A stretch of DNA of 64,000 bases from Planomicrobium soli (GTDB taxonomy: Bacteria > Bacillota > Bacilli > Bacillales_A > Planococcaceae). The stretch spans positions 395,827 through 459,826 of the forward strand of contig NZ_PYAT01000001.1 in NCBI RefSeq assembly GCF_003014655.1. The letters are read 5' to 3'. The notes below the pieces were generated by a model. That model had not been told where the DNA came from. It searched no databases and saw only the letters and a list, made by a program, of their open reading frames with translations. The translations under genes and the position numbers were made by a program. Shown here piece by piece: positions 6,830 through 15,474 of the stretch; position 1 is the stretch's first letter, and each line of letters begins with the position of its first letter.

Positions 6830-7057
6830 TTAGACCACCAATTGCCTTTGCTCCATTTCGTCGCATTCATCAGCAAAAAATTTTGCATTTGGTTCTACTT
6901 TTAATACTTTGGCAATAGAAATCATTTGTTCAAGATTTGGTTCTGACCTTCCTCTTTCAATGTGAGAGTAGTTTGCTCTCGATAATCCAGCGCTTTCAGC
7001 GACTTCCTGTTGCGATAGATTTAGTGTTAGTCGTCGATTTCGCATCATGTTTCTCAT
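6830..7057 (-). CDS. Cro-like XRE regulator
   Basis: A 75-aa protein that is little more than a helix-turn-helix domain (residues 5-58, LSQQEVAESAGLSRANYSHI). It is the first gene of the leftward early operon and is read divergently from the ImmR-like repressor, which is the place of cro in lambdoid switches. It is preceded by AAAGGAGG. Expected to bind the GATACA-type operators in the 7080-7210 region and favour lytic growth; the binding is inferred. Confidence 0.85.
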   Translation of the reverse strand: MRNMMRNRRLTLNLSQQEVAESAGLSRANYSHIERGRSEPNLEQMISIAKVLKVEPNAKFFADECDEMEQRQLVV

Positions 7058-7080
7058 TGCTTAAACACCTCCTTTGCGAC

Positions 7081-7209
7081 AATATGTATCTTTCTTGTTT
7101 TTATAATACGATACATAATGGAGCAAGTCAACACAAAAAGCGACTTTTTGTATCATTTATTTTTTTGATACATTTTGTATAGTACTATTAAAGAAAATGA
7201 TACAGAATG
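7081..7209. promoter_or_regulatory. Divergent lysogeny control region with GATACA-type operators
   Basis: Five copies of a GATACA/TGTATC half-site occur here: TGTATC near 7085, GATACAT at 7110-7116, TGTATC near 7149, GATACA near 7167 and GATACA near 7199. Some are paired head to head, as expected for dimer sites of a CI/ImmR-type repressor and Cro. One lies inside the spacer of the leftward promoter and the others lie just upstream of the repressor gene. Confidence 0.7.
7103..7131 (-). promoter_or_regulatory. Leftward early promoter (P-cro)
   Basis: On the minus strand TTGACT (7126-7131) and TATTAT (7103-7108) are separated by 17 bases, a strong sigma-A match. A GATACA half-site lies within the spacer, so repressor bound there would block polymerase. 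It drives the Cro-like gene and the early operon. Confidence 0.8.
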
Positions 7210-7221
7210 GCGGTGTATTAG

Positions 7222-7629
7222 ATGAGTATTGGAAGTAGAATTGCCAAGTTACGGAAGAATCGAAGACCTTCTCTAACTCAAGAGGAATTTGCTCATGAAA
7301 TAGGAATTTCTCGCGCTGCCCTCTCTCACTATGAAAAAGATCGTAGAGAGCCAGATTATGAAACCCTTCAAAAAATAGCTAATTATTTCTCGGTTACAAC
7401 CGATTACCTCTTAGGAAGAGAACAATCTGAAGATAGTAATACTATATTTAACCAGGGGATTGATTCTTCGACTTTGACAGAACAGCAGCAAGCTATTTTG
7501 GAATGGGCTCTGACTAAAGAGAACTTATCTTTTAGCAATAAGAAAGAGGATATTATAGAAATGCTTGATCGCTTCGTGGCTTTTTATGAATTCGAGCAAG
7601 CCCAAAAGAACAAGAATAAAGATAAATAA
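7222..7629 (+). CDS. ImmR/CI-like prophage repressor
   Basis: XRE-family repressor of 135 aa: a helix-turn-helix domain at about residues 8-62 ([20 protein letters not shown]), then a short helical region for dimerisation. It lacks the LexA-type self-cleaving peptidase domain. That fits ImmR of ICEBs1, which is inactivated by a separate metalloprotease (ImmA), and such a protease is encoded two genes downstream. It is divergent from the Cro-like gene, with shared operators between. A GGCGG site precedes the ATG. Confidence 0.85.
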   Translation: MSIGSRIAKLRKNRRPSLTQEEFAHEIGISRAALSHYEKDRREPDYETLQKIANYFSVTTDYLLGREQSEDSNTIFNQGIDSSTLTEQQQAILEWALTKENLSFSNKKEDIIEMLDRFVAFYEFEQAQKNKNKDK

Positions 7630-7670
7630 GTAGTAGAGTTTAAAATACCCCTTATTTTTTTCATTTTTTA

Positions 7671-7698
7671 TTGTTAATATATAGAAGAAAGATAATCT
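7671..7698 (+). promoter_or_regulatory. Candidate promoter of the prophage lipoprotein gene
   Basis: TTGTTA (7671-7676) and TAATCT (7693-7698) are spaced 16 bases apart, about 20 bases before the TTG start. It would let the lipoprotein be made in the lysogen independently of the repressor gene. Confidence 0.45.
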
Positions 7699-7719
7699 AA
7701 TATACGGGGGCAGATTTAT

Positions 7720-8379
7720 TTGAAAAAAGTAATCTTTACTACTATTGTTGGCGCTTCTTTGTTGCTGGGAGCATGTGGATCGGACACTACCAAAGTCAAT
7801 GAGAACTCAGAGAATACAGCAGCCACAACAGAAACTGAAGCTAAAGAAACTGAAGAAGTAGCTGCAGAAGAAACTGAAGCTGAAGAAGTTGTATCTGAAG
7901 ATGTACAAGAAGATGACACTGTTAAAGCCACAAATGTTTATACAGATAAAGATTTAGGGATTACAGGCGAAGTTGGACCATTGAAATATGAAATCTCTGG
8001 TATCCAGTTGAAAATTATCGAGCCTAAAGACCAAGCTACAGCTGACTTGTTCGAAGTTGAGATTGGCGATGAAATTCATGCGTTTACAATCCAAATGGCA
8101 GGGGAAAATACTACAGAAGATGACGTAAGCTTCTTTTTAAACCAAGCTATTGCTGTTACGAATACAAAAGAACAACTTGATCCAGATATGATTTTGAGCG
8201 AATATATTGATGGTGAGTTTTTAGGACAAGTACGACATGAAGGTCATAACGTCTACGTATTAAAAAATTCTAAAGTCGATGAGTTAAAAACAATTGAATT
8301 ACGCATTCAAGCACCATACGACAAAGATTTCAATACAATTGGCGATGAGATTTCAGAGAAAATTGAAGTGAACAAATAA
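7720..8379 (+). CDS. Prophage-encoded lipoprotein, possible superinfection factor
   Basis: The start is TTG with a GGGGG site. A lipoprotein signal peptide ends in a lipobox (LLLGAC, Cys at about residue 19), followed by a very acidic, Glu- and Thr-rich linker to about residue 68 and then a folded domain of about 150 residues. It is therefore a surface lipoprotein tethered by a flexible stalk. It sits inside the lysogeny arm between repressor and ImmA, so it is probably expressed in lysogens. Such genes often change the host surface or block superinfection; that role is inferred. The folded domain was not assigned to a family. Confidence 0.8.
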   Translation: MKKVIFTTIVGASLLLGACGSDTTKVNENSENTAATTETEAKETEEVAAEETEAEEVVSEDVQEDDTVKATNVYTDKDLGITGEVGPLKYEISGIQLKIIEPKDQATADLFEVEIGDEIHAFTIQMAGENTTEDDVSFFLNQAIAVTNTKEQLDPDMILSEYIDGEFLGQVRHEGHNVYVLKNSKVDELKTIELRIQAPYDKDFNTIGDEISEKIEVNK

Positions 8380-8384
8380 GACTT

Positions 8385-8410
8385 CCCCCTTTCGAGGGGT
8401 TTTCTTTTAA
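8385..8410 (+). terminator. Terminator after the lipoprotein gene
   Basis: CCCCT (8386-8390) and AGGGG (8395-8399) flank a TTCG tetraloop and are followed by TTTTCTTTT. This is a compact rho-independent terminator just after the stop codon. Confidence 0.7.
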
Positions 8411-8420
8411 ACTAAAAAAA

Positions 8421-8432
8421 GAACATACGTTC
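8421..8432 (+). promoter_or_regulatory. LexA (DinR) type SOS box upstream of the protease gene
   Basis: GAACATACGTTC fits the Gram-positive LexA box core (GAAC, R-N-R-Y, GTTC). It is embedded in the longer palindrome AAAGAACATACGTTCTTT and ends 26 bases before the ATG. It would place the ImmA-type protease under SOS control. The palindrome followed by ATTTT could instead act as a weak second terminator, and no strong promoter elements were seen around it. Confidence 0.5.
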
Positions 8433-8457
8433 TTTATTTTAGAGAAGGAGTGGTTAT

Positions 8458-8919
8458 ATGAGCTATACATACAACTGGAGTGAAGAATACGTAAACGGAA
8501 TGTACCGCTCTCTCGGAATATTTCATCCTCACCAATTAGACATGGAAACAATTGCGGCTCGCCTCGGGTTATCCATCATTTGCCTGCCCACAGAAGCTAT
8601 GAGACTCGACAAAGTTATTGTCCTGGACAGTCGGGATTCTAACGCTAAACAATGGCAAGATTTTGGGCATGAATTATGCCATGCTATTTGGCACTATGGG
8701 AATCAATTGACCATGCCCATGCCTTTACAGGTTTACCAAGAAAATAAATCCAATAACTTTGCCCAATATGCCTGCATCCCCACATTTATGCTGCAAAATT
8801 TGAACTTACCAGCTTATGAACGGGACGCTGTTTGGATGATTATGGAGAAATTTGGCGTCGAACGAGATTTTGCGCAAAAACGATTGGAACAATACATACG
8901 AAATATGTACAGTCGATAA
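8458..8919 (+). CDS. ImmA/IrrE-family metalloprotease
   Basis: A 153-aa zinc metallopeptidase of the ImmA/IrrE (COG2856) family. The catalytic HELCH is at residues 71-75 and a third-ligand region, ENKSNNFAQ, is near residue 96. ImmA of ICEBs1 cleaves the ImmR repressor after DNA damage to trigger excision, and the non-self-cleaving repressor encoded nearby is its likely substrate. An AGAAGGAG site lies close to the ATG. A LexA-type box just upstream suggests DNA damage may act on its transcription. Confidence 0.9.
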   Translation: MSYTYNWSEEYVNGMYRSLGIFHPHQLDMETIAARLGLSIICLPTEAMRLDKVIVLDSRDSNAKQWQDFGHELCHAIWHYGNQLTMPMPLQVYQENKSNNFAQYACIPTFMLQNLNLPAYERDAVWMIMEKFGVERDFAQKRLEQYIRNMYSR

Positions 8920-8936
8920 GAAAACGAGGTGTTCAT

Positions 8937-9113
8937 ATGACGGAGAAAAAATACATAGAACTTAACAAACTGGCCGATCTACAAGACAAGCAACCCGAGC
9001 TCTTCCCTGTCTTCAGTCGAATTATCAAAATTAATGGGCAGCTGGTTGGCGAAGTACAAGCTTATTGCGATGAATATGGAAAACCGGTTCAAGGGGAAAA
9101 TTTGTACCATTAA
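8937..9113 (+). CDS. Small hypothetical protein (58 aa)
   Basis: Begins 18 bases after the protease stop codon with an ACGAGG site and is probably in the same transcript. It is a polar protein with no membrane segment. The pattern RIIKINGQLVGEVQAYCDEYG suggests a small beta-rich fold. No family was recognised. Position between ImmA and the integrase makes a part in excision or protease control conceivable, but nothing in the sequence shows this. Confidence 0.6.
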   Translation: MTEKKYIELNKLADLQDKQPELFPVFSRIIKINGQLVGEVQAYCDEYGKPVQGENLYH

Positions 9114-9217
9114 TGGTTTAGTAAGGTTAAAATCGTACCAAGACCCTATGTTTTTATCATATCAGTACCATCAGACCGACACATTTGATGGTATGGTGAA
9201 CCGGAGGAGTGACTGCC

Positions 9218-10411
9218 ATGAAATGCAGGAAGTTAGAAAACGGGAAATGGGAGTGTTACGCAGAAGGGCCACGTGATTCGATTACAAATAAACGGAATCC
9301 GATCCGAAAGCAATCCCAGAAGAAGAATGTGGCCCAACAGAAAGTAAAAGAGGCATTAGAAGCGCTAACCAGTGGAATTGATGGAAAGAAAGCGAACAAC
9401 GTGACGTTTCAGGAAGTAGCCGCGGATTGGATGCGTGTCTATGAACAAAGTGGCGTAAAAAGATCTACGGTCCGAAGCCGAGAATCTTCTTTGAAGAAAA
9501 TCAACACGTATTTTGGAGATATCGCCATCGGCCGCATTAGCCACCAGTTGATTCAAGACATGCTATTGGATATGTATAAAAAGCAGTATTCCAAATCGCT
9601 CCTAGATCATGCCAAGGTAACCGCCCGGTTTGTCTTCCAGTATGCCAAAAAGCAGAAGTTACGGCTAGATAATCCGGTAACCGAAACCGTGATTCCAAGA
9701 AATCGCAAATCAGTCGAAGAAATTGAGAATGAAGAAATCCATGAAAAATACTTTGAAGTGAATGAATTGGAGACATTTCTGCAAACAGCTGAAACTAAAG
9801 GGTTGCTGCATGATAAAGAGTGGTTCCCTGTTCTCGCTTTTACTGGGATGCGCGCCGGCGAACTATGCGCTCTTAAATGGACAGATGTCTTCTTCGACAC
9901 CAATCAGATTCGGATCACGAAAACGATGGATAACATTGCAGACATGAAATCTTATGAGCTGACGCCGCCAAAGTCCCTAAAGGCCGTGCGAGTTGTAGAT
10001 GTAGATCCGCAAATAATGGATTTGCTGAAACGGTTGAAGGTCCGACAAAAAGAAGCGCTGTTGAAATACCGTTCGACCACCTCTAAATATCATGAAGAGA
10101 ATTTTGTTTTCTCCCGTCCTAAAAACGGATACCCTTATTCAACCAAATACCTGTATCGTCGAACCGTGCGTCTTTGCAAAATGGCTGATTTGGATAAAGT
10201 GGAAGGCACCCACATCTTACGCCATACGCATATTACCATGCTGACCGAAGCTGGCGTTGAATTGGATGCCATCATGGCACGGGTCGGCCATGAAGATTCC
10301 AAGACCACGAAAAACATCTATACCCACATCACGAAGAACAAGAAAAAAGATGCAGCCGAACGCATCAGTTTTCATTTCGGAAAGCTTCTTGATTATAAAA
10401 TCGGAGGCTGA
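9218..10411 (+). CDS. int: Prophage tyrosine integrase
   Basis: Phage-type tyrosine recombinase: an N-terminal arm-binding domain (residues 1-50), a SAM-like core-binding domain (about 60-160) and a C-terminal catalytic domain. Visible catalytic residues are Arg212 (FTGMRAGELC), Lys252 (TPPKSLK), His332 and Arg335 (HILRHTH), His358 (VGHED) and the Tyr368 nucleophile (IYTHI). I place the start at ATG 9218, eight bases after GGAGG; a GTG at 9209 overlaps that site. It is the last gene of the element, reads toward the sucD end, and should carry out integration and excision. Confidence 0.93.
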   Translation: MKCRKLENGKWECYAEGPRDSITNKRNPIRKQSQKKNVAQQKVKEALEALTSGIDGKKANNVTFQEVAADWMRVYEQSGVKRSTVRSRESSLKKINTYFGDIAIGRISHQLIQDMLLDMYKKQYSKSLLDHAKVTARFVFQYAKKQKLRLDNPVTETVIPRNRKSVEEIENEEIHEKYFEVNELETFLQTAETKGLLHDKEWFPVLAFTGMRAGELCALKWTDVFFDTNQIRITKTMDNIADMKSYELTPPKSLKAVRVVDVDPQIMDLLKRLKVRQKEALLKYRSTTSKYHEENFVFSRPKNGYPYSTKYLYRRTVRLCKMADLDKVEGTHILRHTHITMLTEAGVELDAIMARVGHEDSKTTKNIYTHITKNKKKDAAERISFHFGKLLDYKIGG

Positions 10412-10449
10412 TGTGCAAGTTTTGTGCGAGTAGCGAAAAAAACGCAAAA

Positions 10450-10497
10450 AGAAAAAGCCTGAAACGCTGTTATATCAACGTTTCAAGCTCGTTTTTA
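10450..10497. terminator. Bidirectional terminator between integrase and sucD
   Basis: An 11-bp stem with one mismatch (AGCCTGAAACG at 10456-10466 against CGTTTCAAGCT at 10479-10489) is flanked by A-rich sequence on the left and T-rich on the right. It can therefore end both sucD (leftward) and integrase (rightward) transcripts. The prophage right junction must lie close to or within it. Confidence 0.75.
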
Positions 10498-10500
10498 ATA

Positions 10501-11403
10501 TTAATGTGTTTTACAAGCGTCGTAAAGGCCTTTTTCTTTGATCACTTTGATCAACGTTTCGCCGATTACGGATGGAGTGTCTGCAACTTCGATTCCAGCT
10601 TCGTTCATTGCTTTGATCTTGTCTGCAGCTGTTCCTTTACCGCCAGAAATGATCGCACCGGCATGGCCCATACGTTTTCCTTCTGGAGCTGTTTGGCCGC
10701 CGATAAAGCCTACTACAGGCTTCGTCATGTTGGCTTTAACCCATGCAGCAGCTTCTTCTTCAGCTGTCCCGCCAATTTCACCGATCATAACAACAGCATA
10801 CGTATCTTCGTCTTCATTGAATTCTTTCAATACGTCGATGAAGTTTGTGCCGTTGACCGGGTCTCCGCCGATACCTACTGCTGTAGATTGGCCGATTCCT
10901 TCTTCAGACAATTGGTGGGTCGCTTCATACGTCAATGTACCAGAACGTGAAACAACGCCAACGTGTCCTTTTTTGTGAATGTATCCAGGCATGATGCCGA
11001 TTTTACATTCGTCAGGAGTGATAACGCCTGGGCAGTTTGGTCCCACTAGGCGAGTTTTCTTGCCTTCCATGTAACGTTTCACTTTGACCATATCCAAAAC
11101 CGGAATGTGCTCAGTGATACAGATAGCCATGTCAAGATCCGCTTCAACAGCTTCAAGAATCGCATCAGCAGCGAAAGGTGCCGGTACATAAATTACAGAT
11201 ACGTTAGCACCTGTAGCTTTAACAGCATCTTCAACAGTGTTGAAGACAGGTACGCCTTCAACTTCAGTTCCGCCTTTGCCAGGTGTTACGCCGGCAACGA
11301 TTTTCGTTCCGTATTCAAGCATTTGTTTTGTGTGGAAAAGGGCAGTTGACCCTGTAATTCCTTGTACAAGTACTTTCGTGTCTTTGTTAATATATACACT
11401 CAT
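10501..11403 (-). CDS. sucD: Succinyl-CoA synthetase alpha subunit
   Basis: Catalyses, with SucC, the interconversion of succinyl-CoA and succinate with ATP (or GTP) formation in the TCA cycle, in the cytosol. The N-terminal CoA-binding Rossmann domain begins [16 protein letters not shown]. The phosphorylated histidine is His247 in [13 protein letters not shown]. The length of 300 aa is typical. It follows sucC by 17 bases in one operon. In B. subtilis dprA comes next; here the prophage lies downstream instead. Confidence 0.97.
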   Translation of the reverse strand: MSVYINKDTKVLVQGITGSTALFHTKQMLEYGTKIVAGVTPGKGGTEVEGVPVFNTVEDAVKATGANVSVIYVPAPFAADAILEAVEADLDMAICITEHIPVLDMVKVKRYMEGKKTRLVGPNCPGVITPDECKIGIMPGYIHKKGHVGVVSRSGTLTYEATHQLSEEGIGQSTAVGIGGDPVNGTNFIDVLKEFNEDEDTYAVVMIGEIGGTAEEEAAAWVKANMTKPVVGFIGGQTAPEGKRMGHAGAIISGGKGTAADKIKAMNEAGIEVADTPSVIGETLIKVIKEKGLYDACKTH

Positions 11404-11420
11404 TTTTGTCCCTGCCCTTC

Positions 11421-12581
11421 TTAGCCTACAAGTTCTACAATCTTTTTAGCGCCTTCTGCCATAGTTCCGGCTGCGACAATATCAAGACCTGATTCGTTCA
11501 GCAGTTTTTTGCCTAGTTCTACGTTTGTTCCTTCAAGACGCACCACTAGAGGCACGCTCAAGCTAACTTCTTTAGCTGCTTGGATAACGCCTTCTGCAAT
11601 GATATCGCACTTCATGATACCGCCGAAAATGTTAACGAAGATTCCTTTTACATTCTGGTCAGAAAGAATGATTTTGAAAGCTTCCGTTACTTTCTCAGCA
11701 GTGGCACCGCCCCCAACGTCAAGGAAGTTAGCGGGGGATCCGCCGTAGTAATTGATCGTATCCATTGTTGCCATAGCAAGTCCGGCGCCGTTAACCATAC
11801 AGCCGATGTTCCCATCCAAAGAAATGTAGCTCAAGTCATACTTGGAAGCTTCGATTTCTTTCGCATCTTCTTCGTCGTAGTCACGCATTTCCATGACGTG
11901 CGGATGACGGTATAGCGAGTTTGCATCAAAGTTGAATTTCGCATCCAATGCCACAACTTGTCCGTCTCCAGTTACAACTAGAGGGTTGATCTCAACGATT
12001 GCTGCATCTGTATCAACATATGCTTGATATAAGCCAAGCATTAATTTTGCTGCTTTGTTGACCAGTTTAGCTGGGATGTTGATGTTGAATGCCATACGGC
12101 GCGCCTGGAAACCAGTCAAGCCGATAATCGGATCGATTTCTTCATAGAAAAGACGTTCCGGATTGTTAGCTGCTACTTCCTCGATGTCCATTCCGCCTTC
12201 TTCAGAACCCATAAGAGTTACGCGAGAAGTTTCACGGTCTAGAACCAATCCTAAGTAGTATTCTTTTTGGATGTCGCTTCCTGCTTCGATGTACAAACGT
12301 TTAACTTCTTTGCCTTCAGGACCAGTTTGGTGCGTAACGAGCACTTTCCCTAAAAGCTCTTTTGAATATGTACGCACTTCGTCCAAATTTTTAGCAAGCT
12401 TGACTCCACCCGCTTTTCCTCGGCCACCTGCGTGGATTTGGGCTTTCACCACAACAACATCAGTACCAAGTTCTTTAGCCGCTTTAACCGCTTCTTCCGG
12501 AGAAAAAGCAACATGGCCTTCAGGAACCGCTACTCCATATTGTTTTAGGATCTGTTTCCCCTGATATTCATGGATATTCAT
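11421..12581 (-). CDS. sucC: Succinyl-CoA synthetase beta subunit (ADP-forming)
   Basis: ATP-grasp subunit that binds nucleotide and succinate. The N-terminal ATP-grasp domain starts [17 protein letters not shown] and includes [14 protein letters not shown]. The C-terminal CoA-ligase domain has the loop near [10 protein letters not shown]. The length of 386 aa is that of the bacterial enzyme. It is the first gene of sucCD, with its own candidate promoter in the rnhB-sucC gap. Confidence 0.97.
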   Translation of the reverse strand: MNIHEYQGKQILKQYGVAVPEGHVAFSPEEAVKAAKELGTDVVVVKAQIHAGGRGKAGGVKLAKNLDEVRTYSKELLGKVLVTHQTGPEGKEVKRLYIEAGSDIQKEYYLGLVLDRETSRVTLMGSEEGGMDIEEVAANNPERLFYEEIDPIIGLTGFQARRMAFNINIPAKLVNKAAKLMLGLYQAYVDTDAAIVEINPLVVTGDGQVVALDAKFNFDANSLYRHPHVMEMRDYDEEDAKEIEASKYDLSYISLDGNIGCMVNGAGLAMATMDTINYYGGSPANFLDVGGGATAEKVTEAFKIILSDQNVKGIFVNIFGGIMKCDIIAEGVIQAAKEVSLSVPLVVRLEGTNVELGKKLLNESGLDIVAAGTMAEGAKKIVELVG

Positions 12582-12630
12582 CTGTCATCCTCCAATCAAA
12601 CATCTGTATCTTAATTTTATTGCCTCTATC

Positions 12631-12659
12631 ATTGTATTAAAGTTGCCTTGAAAAGTCCA
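12631..12659 (-). promoter_or_regulatory. Candidate sucCD promoter
   Basis: On the minus strand TGGACT (12654-12659) and TACAAT (12631-12636) are 17 bases apart, about 50 bases before the sucC start. The match is moderate. The rnhB-sucC gap of just over 100 bases leaves room for little else. Confidence 0.4.
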
Positions 12660-12693
12660 CAGTTGTCGATTATACTGCAAAAACTTACAATTT

Positions 12694-13476
12694 TCAGATT
12701 GGTTGGCGCTGTTCTTGCAAAAGCGACTTGACCGGTTCGAATGTTTTTCTGTGGATCGGACACGGCCCATACTTTTGCAGCGCGTCAAGATGTTCAGGTG
12801 TGCCGTAACCTGCATGCTTGGCAAAACCGTAAACAGGATACGTTTCAGCATAACTTTCCATGATGCCATCTCTTTCAGTTTTCGCTAAAACCGAAGCCGC
12901 AGCAATAGCCAGGCTTTTGGCATCACCTTTTATAATCGATTCACAAGGCATGGGCACTTCCAGCTTCATTGCATCAGCCAATATGATTGACGGCTCTGGG
13001 TCCAATGCCAGCGCAGCTTTGGTCATCGACTCTTTTGTCGCCTGATAAATATTTTGGCGGTCGATTTCTTCCGGCGATTGAACATGAACCGAATAGCTTA
13101 CCGCGACCTCCCTTATCAGTTTAGCGAACGTTTCCCGCTTTTCTTTGGACATTTTCTTTGAATCGTCGAGCCCTAAAAGCACTGAACAATCTTTGGGCAA
13201 AATGACAGCCGCTGTAACGACAGGACCGGCTAACGGTCCTCTCCCCGCTTCGTCAATCCCAGCTGCCAGGTTCTCAGGATGTTGCTTGAAGGATTGATCA
13301 AACTGTATTTTGGATTGGTGATTATGCATTAGATCTTCCGCTAACCGCTTTTTCTTGTTCCACTGTTTTAATAGCGTCTGTACACTTTTTCTTTGATCCT
13401 GCTGCAGACTTTCCATCCACGGCTCCCATACGGCTGTTTCTTTCAACTTTTTTCTTATTTCTGTTATGGTCTTCAT
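12694..13476 (-). CDS. rnhB: Ribonuclease HII
   Basis: Removes ribonucleotides and RNA primers from DNA-RNA hybrids. The catalytic region GIDEAGRGPLAGPV begins near residue 73, giving the first Asp and Glu. Further acidic residues are in LLGLDDSK and in the ADAM segment. As in other Bacillales RNase HII there is an N-terminal extension of about 70 residues, rich in basic residues, that contacts the hybrid. Length is 260 aa. It lies downstream of rbgA, separated by a terminator. Confidence 0.95.
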   Translation of the reverse strand: MKTITEIRKKLKETAVWEPWMESLQQDQRKSVQTLLKQWNKKKRLAEDLMHNHQSKIQFDQSFKQHPENLAAGIDEAGRGPLAGPVVTAAVILPKDCSVLLGLDDSKKMSKEKRETFAKLIREVAVSYSVHVQSPEEIDRQNIYQATKESMTKAALALDPEPSIILADAMKLEVPMPCESIIKGDAKSLAIAAASVLAKTERDGIMESYAETYPVYGFAKHAGYGTPEHLDALQKYGPCPIHRKTFEPVKSLLQEQRQPI

Positions 13477-13501
13477 GCTTTCCCCTCGCTTCTGCTGCTA
13501 A

Positions 13502-13547
13502 ATAAAAAAAGAAGTTGACCCCGTTCACAGGATCAACCTCTTTTTTC
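13502..13547 (-). terminator. Terminator between rbgA and rnhB
   Basis: A 10-12 bp stem (AGAGGTTGATCC against GGGTCAACTTCT on the minus strand, with two non-Watson-Crick positions) ends in a run of seven T. The A-run on the other flank makes it potentially bidirectional. Confidence 0.75.
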
Positions 13548-13551
13548 CGGA

Positions 13552-14424
13552 TCAATTTGCTTCTTCTTCCAAAATCATTTCATCTTTGTAATCAAATGTT
13601 ACACGGCCAAGATGTTGGTTGCGAATATCGCGCACTATGATCTCTGCCACCATTTCGTAATCAACTTCTCCATTCACATTGGCAATATGGCGCTTTTTGG
13701 ATATATGGTCGAATGCATGGACAATATCCTCATCAATGCTTTCTAAACCGTACCGGTCTTTCAAGCGTTCCGGGTATCTTTCTTCCAAGAATTTCAACGC
13801 ATAAACTGCAAGCTCCTGCATCTGAATGACCGAATCTTTGATAGCGCCAGTAACCGCTAGTTTAAAGCCGGTTTCCGGATCTTCGAACTTCGGCCAAAGA
13901 ATTCCTGGCGTATCCAAAAGCTCGATTTCTTTTCCGACCTTGATCCACTGCTGCGCCTTCGTTACGCCCGGCATATTTCCGGTTTTAGCCAAGCTTTTCT
14001 TCGACAAACGATTGATCAGCGTCGATTTTCCAACGTTCGGAATGCCGACAATCATAGCACGGATAGCACGCGGCTTGATGCCTTTAGCAACCATCCGGTC
14101 CCATTTATCCGCTAATATTTCTTTTGAGGCATTGGTTACGAGCTGAAGCCCCTTGCCTTCCAAAGAGTTGATAGCAACTGCACGGGTTCCTTCACTTTCG
14201 AAATAGCGGATCCATTTCTTTGTTTCAGCTTCGTCCGCCATATCCATTTTGTTTAAGATAATCAAGCGCGGCTTTTGCTGAATCACTTGATCAATCATTG
14301 GGTTTCGCGAAGATAAAGGCAGTCTCGCATCAACCAGTTCGAAAATGATATCGACCAGCTTTAGCTTTTCTGTAACTTCTCTTCGCGCTTTCGCCATATG
14401 TCCTGGAAACCACTGTATCGTCAT
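13552..14424 (-). CDS. rbgA: Ribosome assembly GTPase RbgA
   Basis: Circularly permuted GTPase (YlqF/RbgA) needed for a late step in 50S assembly. The motif order shows the permutation: G4 (LNKMD, about residues 57-61) comes before G1 ([12 protein letters not shown], about 127-138) and G3 (LLDTPG, about 171). A C-terminal RNA-binding domain of about 100 residues follows. The length of 290 aa is typical. It lies 11 bases after lepB, as in Bacillus, and is probably co-transcribed with it. Confidence 0.96.
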   Translation of the reverse strand: MTIQWFPGHMAKARREVTEKLKLVDIIFELVDARLPLSSRNPMIDQVIQQKPRLIILNKMDMADEAETKKWIRYFESEGTRAVAINSLEGKGLQLVTNASKEILADKWDRMVAKGIKPRAIRAMIVGIPNVGKSTLINRLSKKSLAKTGNMPGVTKAQQWIKVGKEIELLDTPGILWPKFEDPETGFKLAVTGAIKDSVIQMQELAVYALKFLEERYPERLKDRYGLESIDEDIVHAFDHISKKRHIANVNGEVDYEMVAEIIVRDIRNQHLGRVTFDYKDEMILEEEAN

Positions 14425-14435
14425 ATAAACACTCC

Positions 14436-14993
14436 TTAGTTCACGACCCCTGCTTCAGCCATCGGCCAAAACACAAAATTCGTACTGCCTATCACTTCTT
14501 CCATCGGTACGGGACCAATCATCCGGCTGTCTTTGCTTGCCCGGCGATTATCGCCCATCACAAACACATGCCCTTCCGGAACCACTTCTTCACCAATAAT
14601 GTCTTCTAAAGTAAAATCTTCTGTCAATGTTCCAGTGATGCCCTCTTTATAAGCATCCAAATAAGGCTCTTCAACCACTTCTCCATTTATATACAGCTGG
14701 TCATCTTCGTATGCCAAATGGTCCCCCGGCAAGCCGATGATCCGTTTAATATAGTCTTTTTCTTCCGGTGCATGAAAAACGACAATATCGAATCGATCCG
14801 GCACACCTACGTTATAGCCGATCTTATTGACAATCATCCGGTCGCCGTGCTCTAGCGTAGGCATCATCGATTCTCCGTCCACCACAATTGGCGTGAAAAA
14901 GAAAAAGCGGATAATTGCCGCAAGCCCGAAGGCAATTAACAAAGCTTTGGACCATTCCCATACTTCGTTTTTTTTCTTTGGTTCTGTTTCCAT
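14436..14993 (-). CDS. lepB: Signal peptidase I
   Basis: Type I signal peptidase of the SipS/SipT type (185 aa): one N-terminal membrane anchor (about residues 14-34) with the catalytic domain outside the cell. The Ser-Lys dyad is visible as Ser42 in [14 protein letters not shown] and Lys83 in [12 protein letters not shown], and box E reads [13 protein letters not shown]. It cleaves signal peptides from exported preproteins. An AGGAGG site precedes the ATG. Confidence 0.95.
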   Translation of the reverse strand: METEPKKKNEVWEWSKALLIAFGLAAIIRFFFFTPIVVDGESMMPTLEHGDRMIVNKIGYNVGVPDRFDIVVFHAPEEKDYIKRIIGLPGDHLAYEDDQLYINGEVVEEPYLDAYKEGITGTLTEDFTLEDIIGEEVVPEGHVFVMGDNRRASKDSRMIGPVPMEEVIGSTNFVFWPMAEAGVVN

Positions 14994-15078
14994 GCACGTT
15001 CCTCCTTGAACATTCTCGTTTAATTGTACAAGGATTCCACCTTTTTAGCAAAGAATAGCGAAGCTGCAAAAGGGCTGC

Positions 15079-15114
15079 AAAAAAAAAAGAAAGAGGGCGC
15101 AGGCGCCCTCTTTC
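15079..15114 (-). terminator. rplS terminator
   Basis: An 11-bp perfect stem (GAAAGAGGGCG against CGCCCTCTTTC) is followed on the minus strand by a run of T residues. It separates rplS from lepB. Confidence 0.85.
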
Positions 15115-15126
15115 TTCAGTGCATTC

Positions 15127-15471
15127 TTATCGAATTTCTTTAATGCGAGCTGCTTTACCGCGAAGATCACGCAAGTAGTACAGTTTCGCACGACGTACTT
15201 TACCACGACGGACAACGTCAAGCTGTGCGATTTTTGGTGTGTGTACAGGGAATGTACGCTCAACACCAACACCGTAAGAAATTTTGCGGACAGTGAAAGT
15301 TTCGCTGACTCCGCCTCCACGGCGACCGATTACGACTCCTTCGTACATCTGAATACGTTCGCGTGTACCCTCGACAACTTTCACGTGGACGCGGACAGTA
15401 TCACCAGGACGGAAGTCCGGAAGATCTGTACGAATTTGTTCTTTAGTGATTTCTGAAATAATGTTTTGCAT
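15127..15471 (-). CDS. rplS: 50S ribosomal protein L19
   Basis: Small basic ribosomal protein at the 30S-50S interface. The family core is clear: [43 protein letters not shown] and a basic C-terminal end. I start at ATG 15471, eight bases after GGAG, which matches the usual 114-115 aa protein; a tandem ATG three bases earlier is possible. It is a single-gene unit with its own promoter, leader and terminator. Confidence 0.97.
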   Translation of the reverse strand: MQNIISEITKEQIRTDLPDFRPGDTVRVHVKVVEGTRERIQMYEGVVIGRRGGGVSETFTVRKISYGVGVERTFPVHTPKIAQLDVVRRGKVRRAKLYYLRDLRGKAARIKEIR

Positions 15472-15474
15472 CAT

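Larger units (their letters stand above)
1..10420. mobile_element. Right-hand part of an integrated prophage (left end outside window)
   Basis: A contiguous phage module: helicase loader, replisome organizer, RecT, YqaJ exonuclease, antirepressor and Cro-like gene read leftward, while repressor, ImmA-type protease and integrase read rightward. This is the early plus lysogeny layout of temperate phages and of the B. subtilis skin element (yqaI-yqaM order). The integrase ends about 90 bases before the convergent stop of sucD, so the attachment junction is probably between 10412 and 10500. Packaging, structural and lysis genes are not in view, so whether the element is intact cannot be told from here. 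The right boundary is inferred. Confidence 0.9.

Noticed and set aside
5965..6888. Longer form of the antirepressor starting at 6888 or 6819
   Set aside because: The segment before ATG 6741 lacks family similarity and 6741 has a well-placed AAAGGGG site; the start at 6819 has a plausible AAGGAA site and cannot be fully excluded.
9140..9190. ACCATCA/TGATGGT inverted repeat upstream of the integrase gene
   Set aside because: A seven-base stem with a 12-base loop and no T-run; could be an excisionase or integrase arm site but nothing else supports it.
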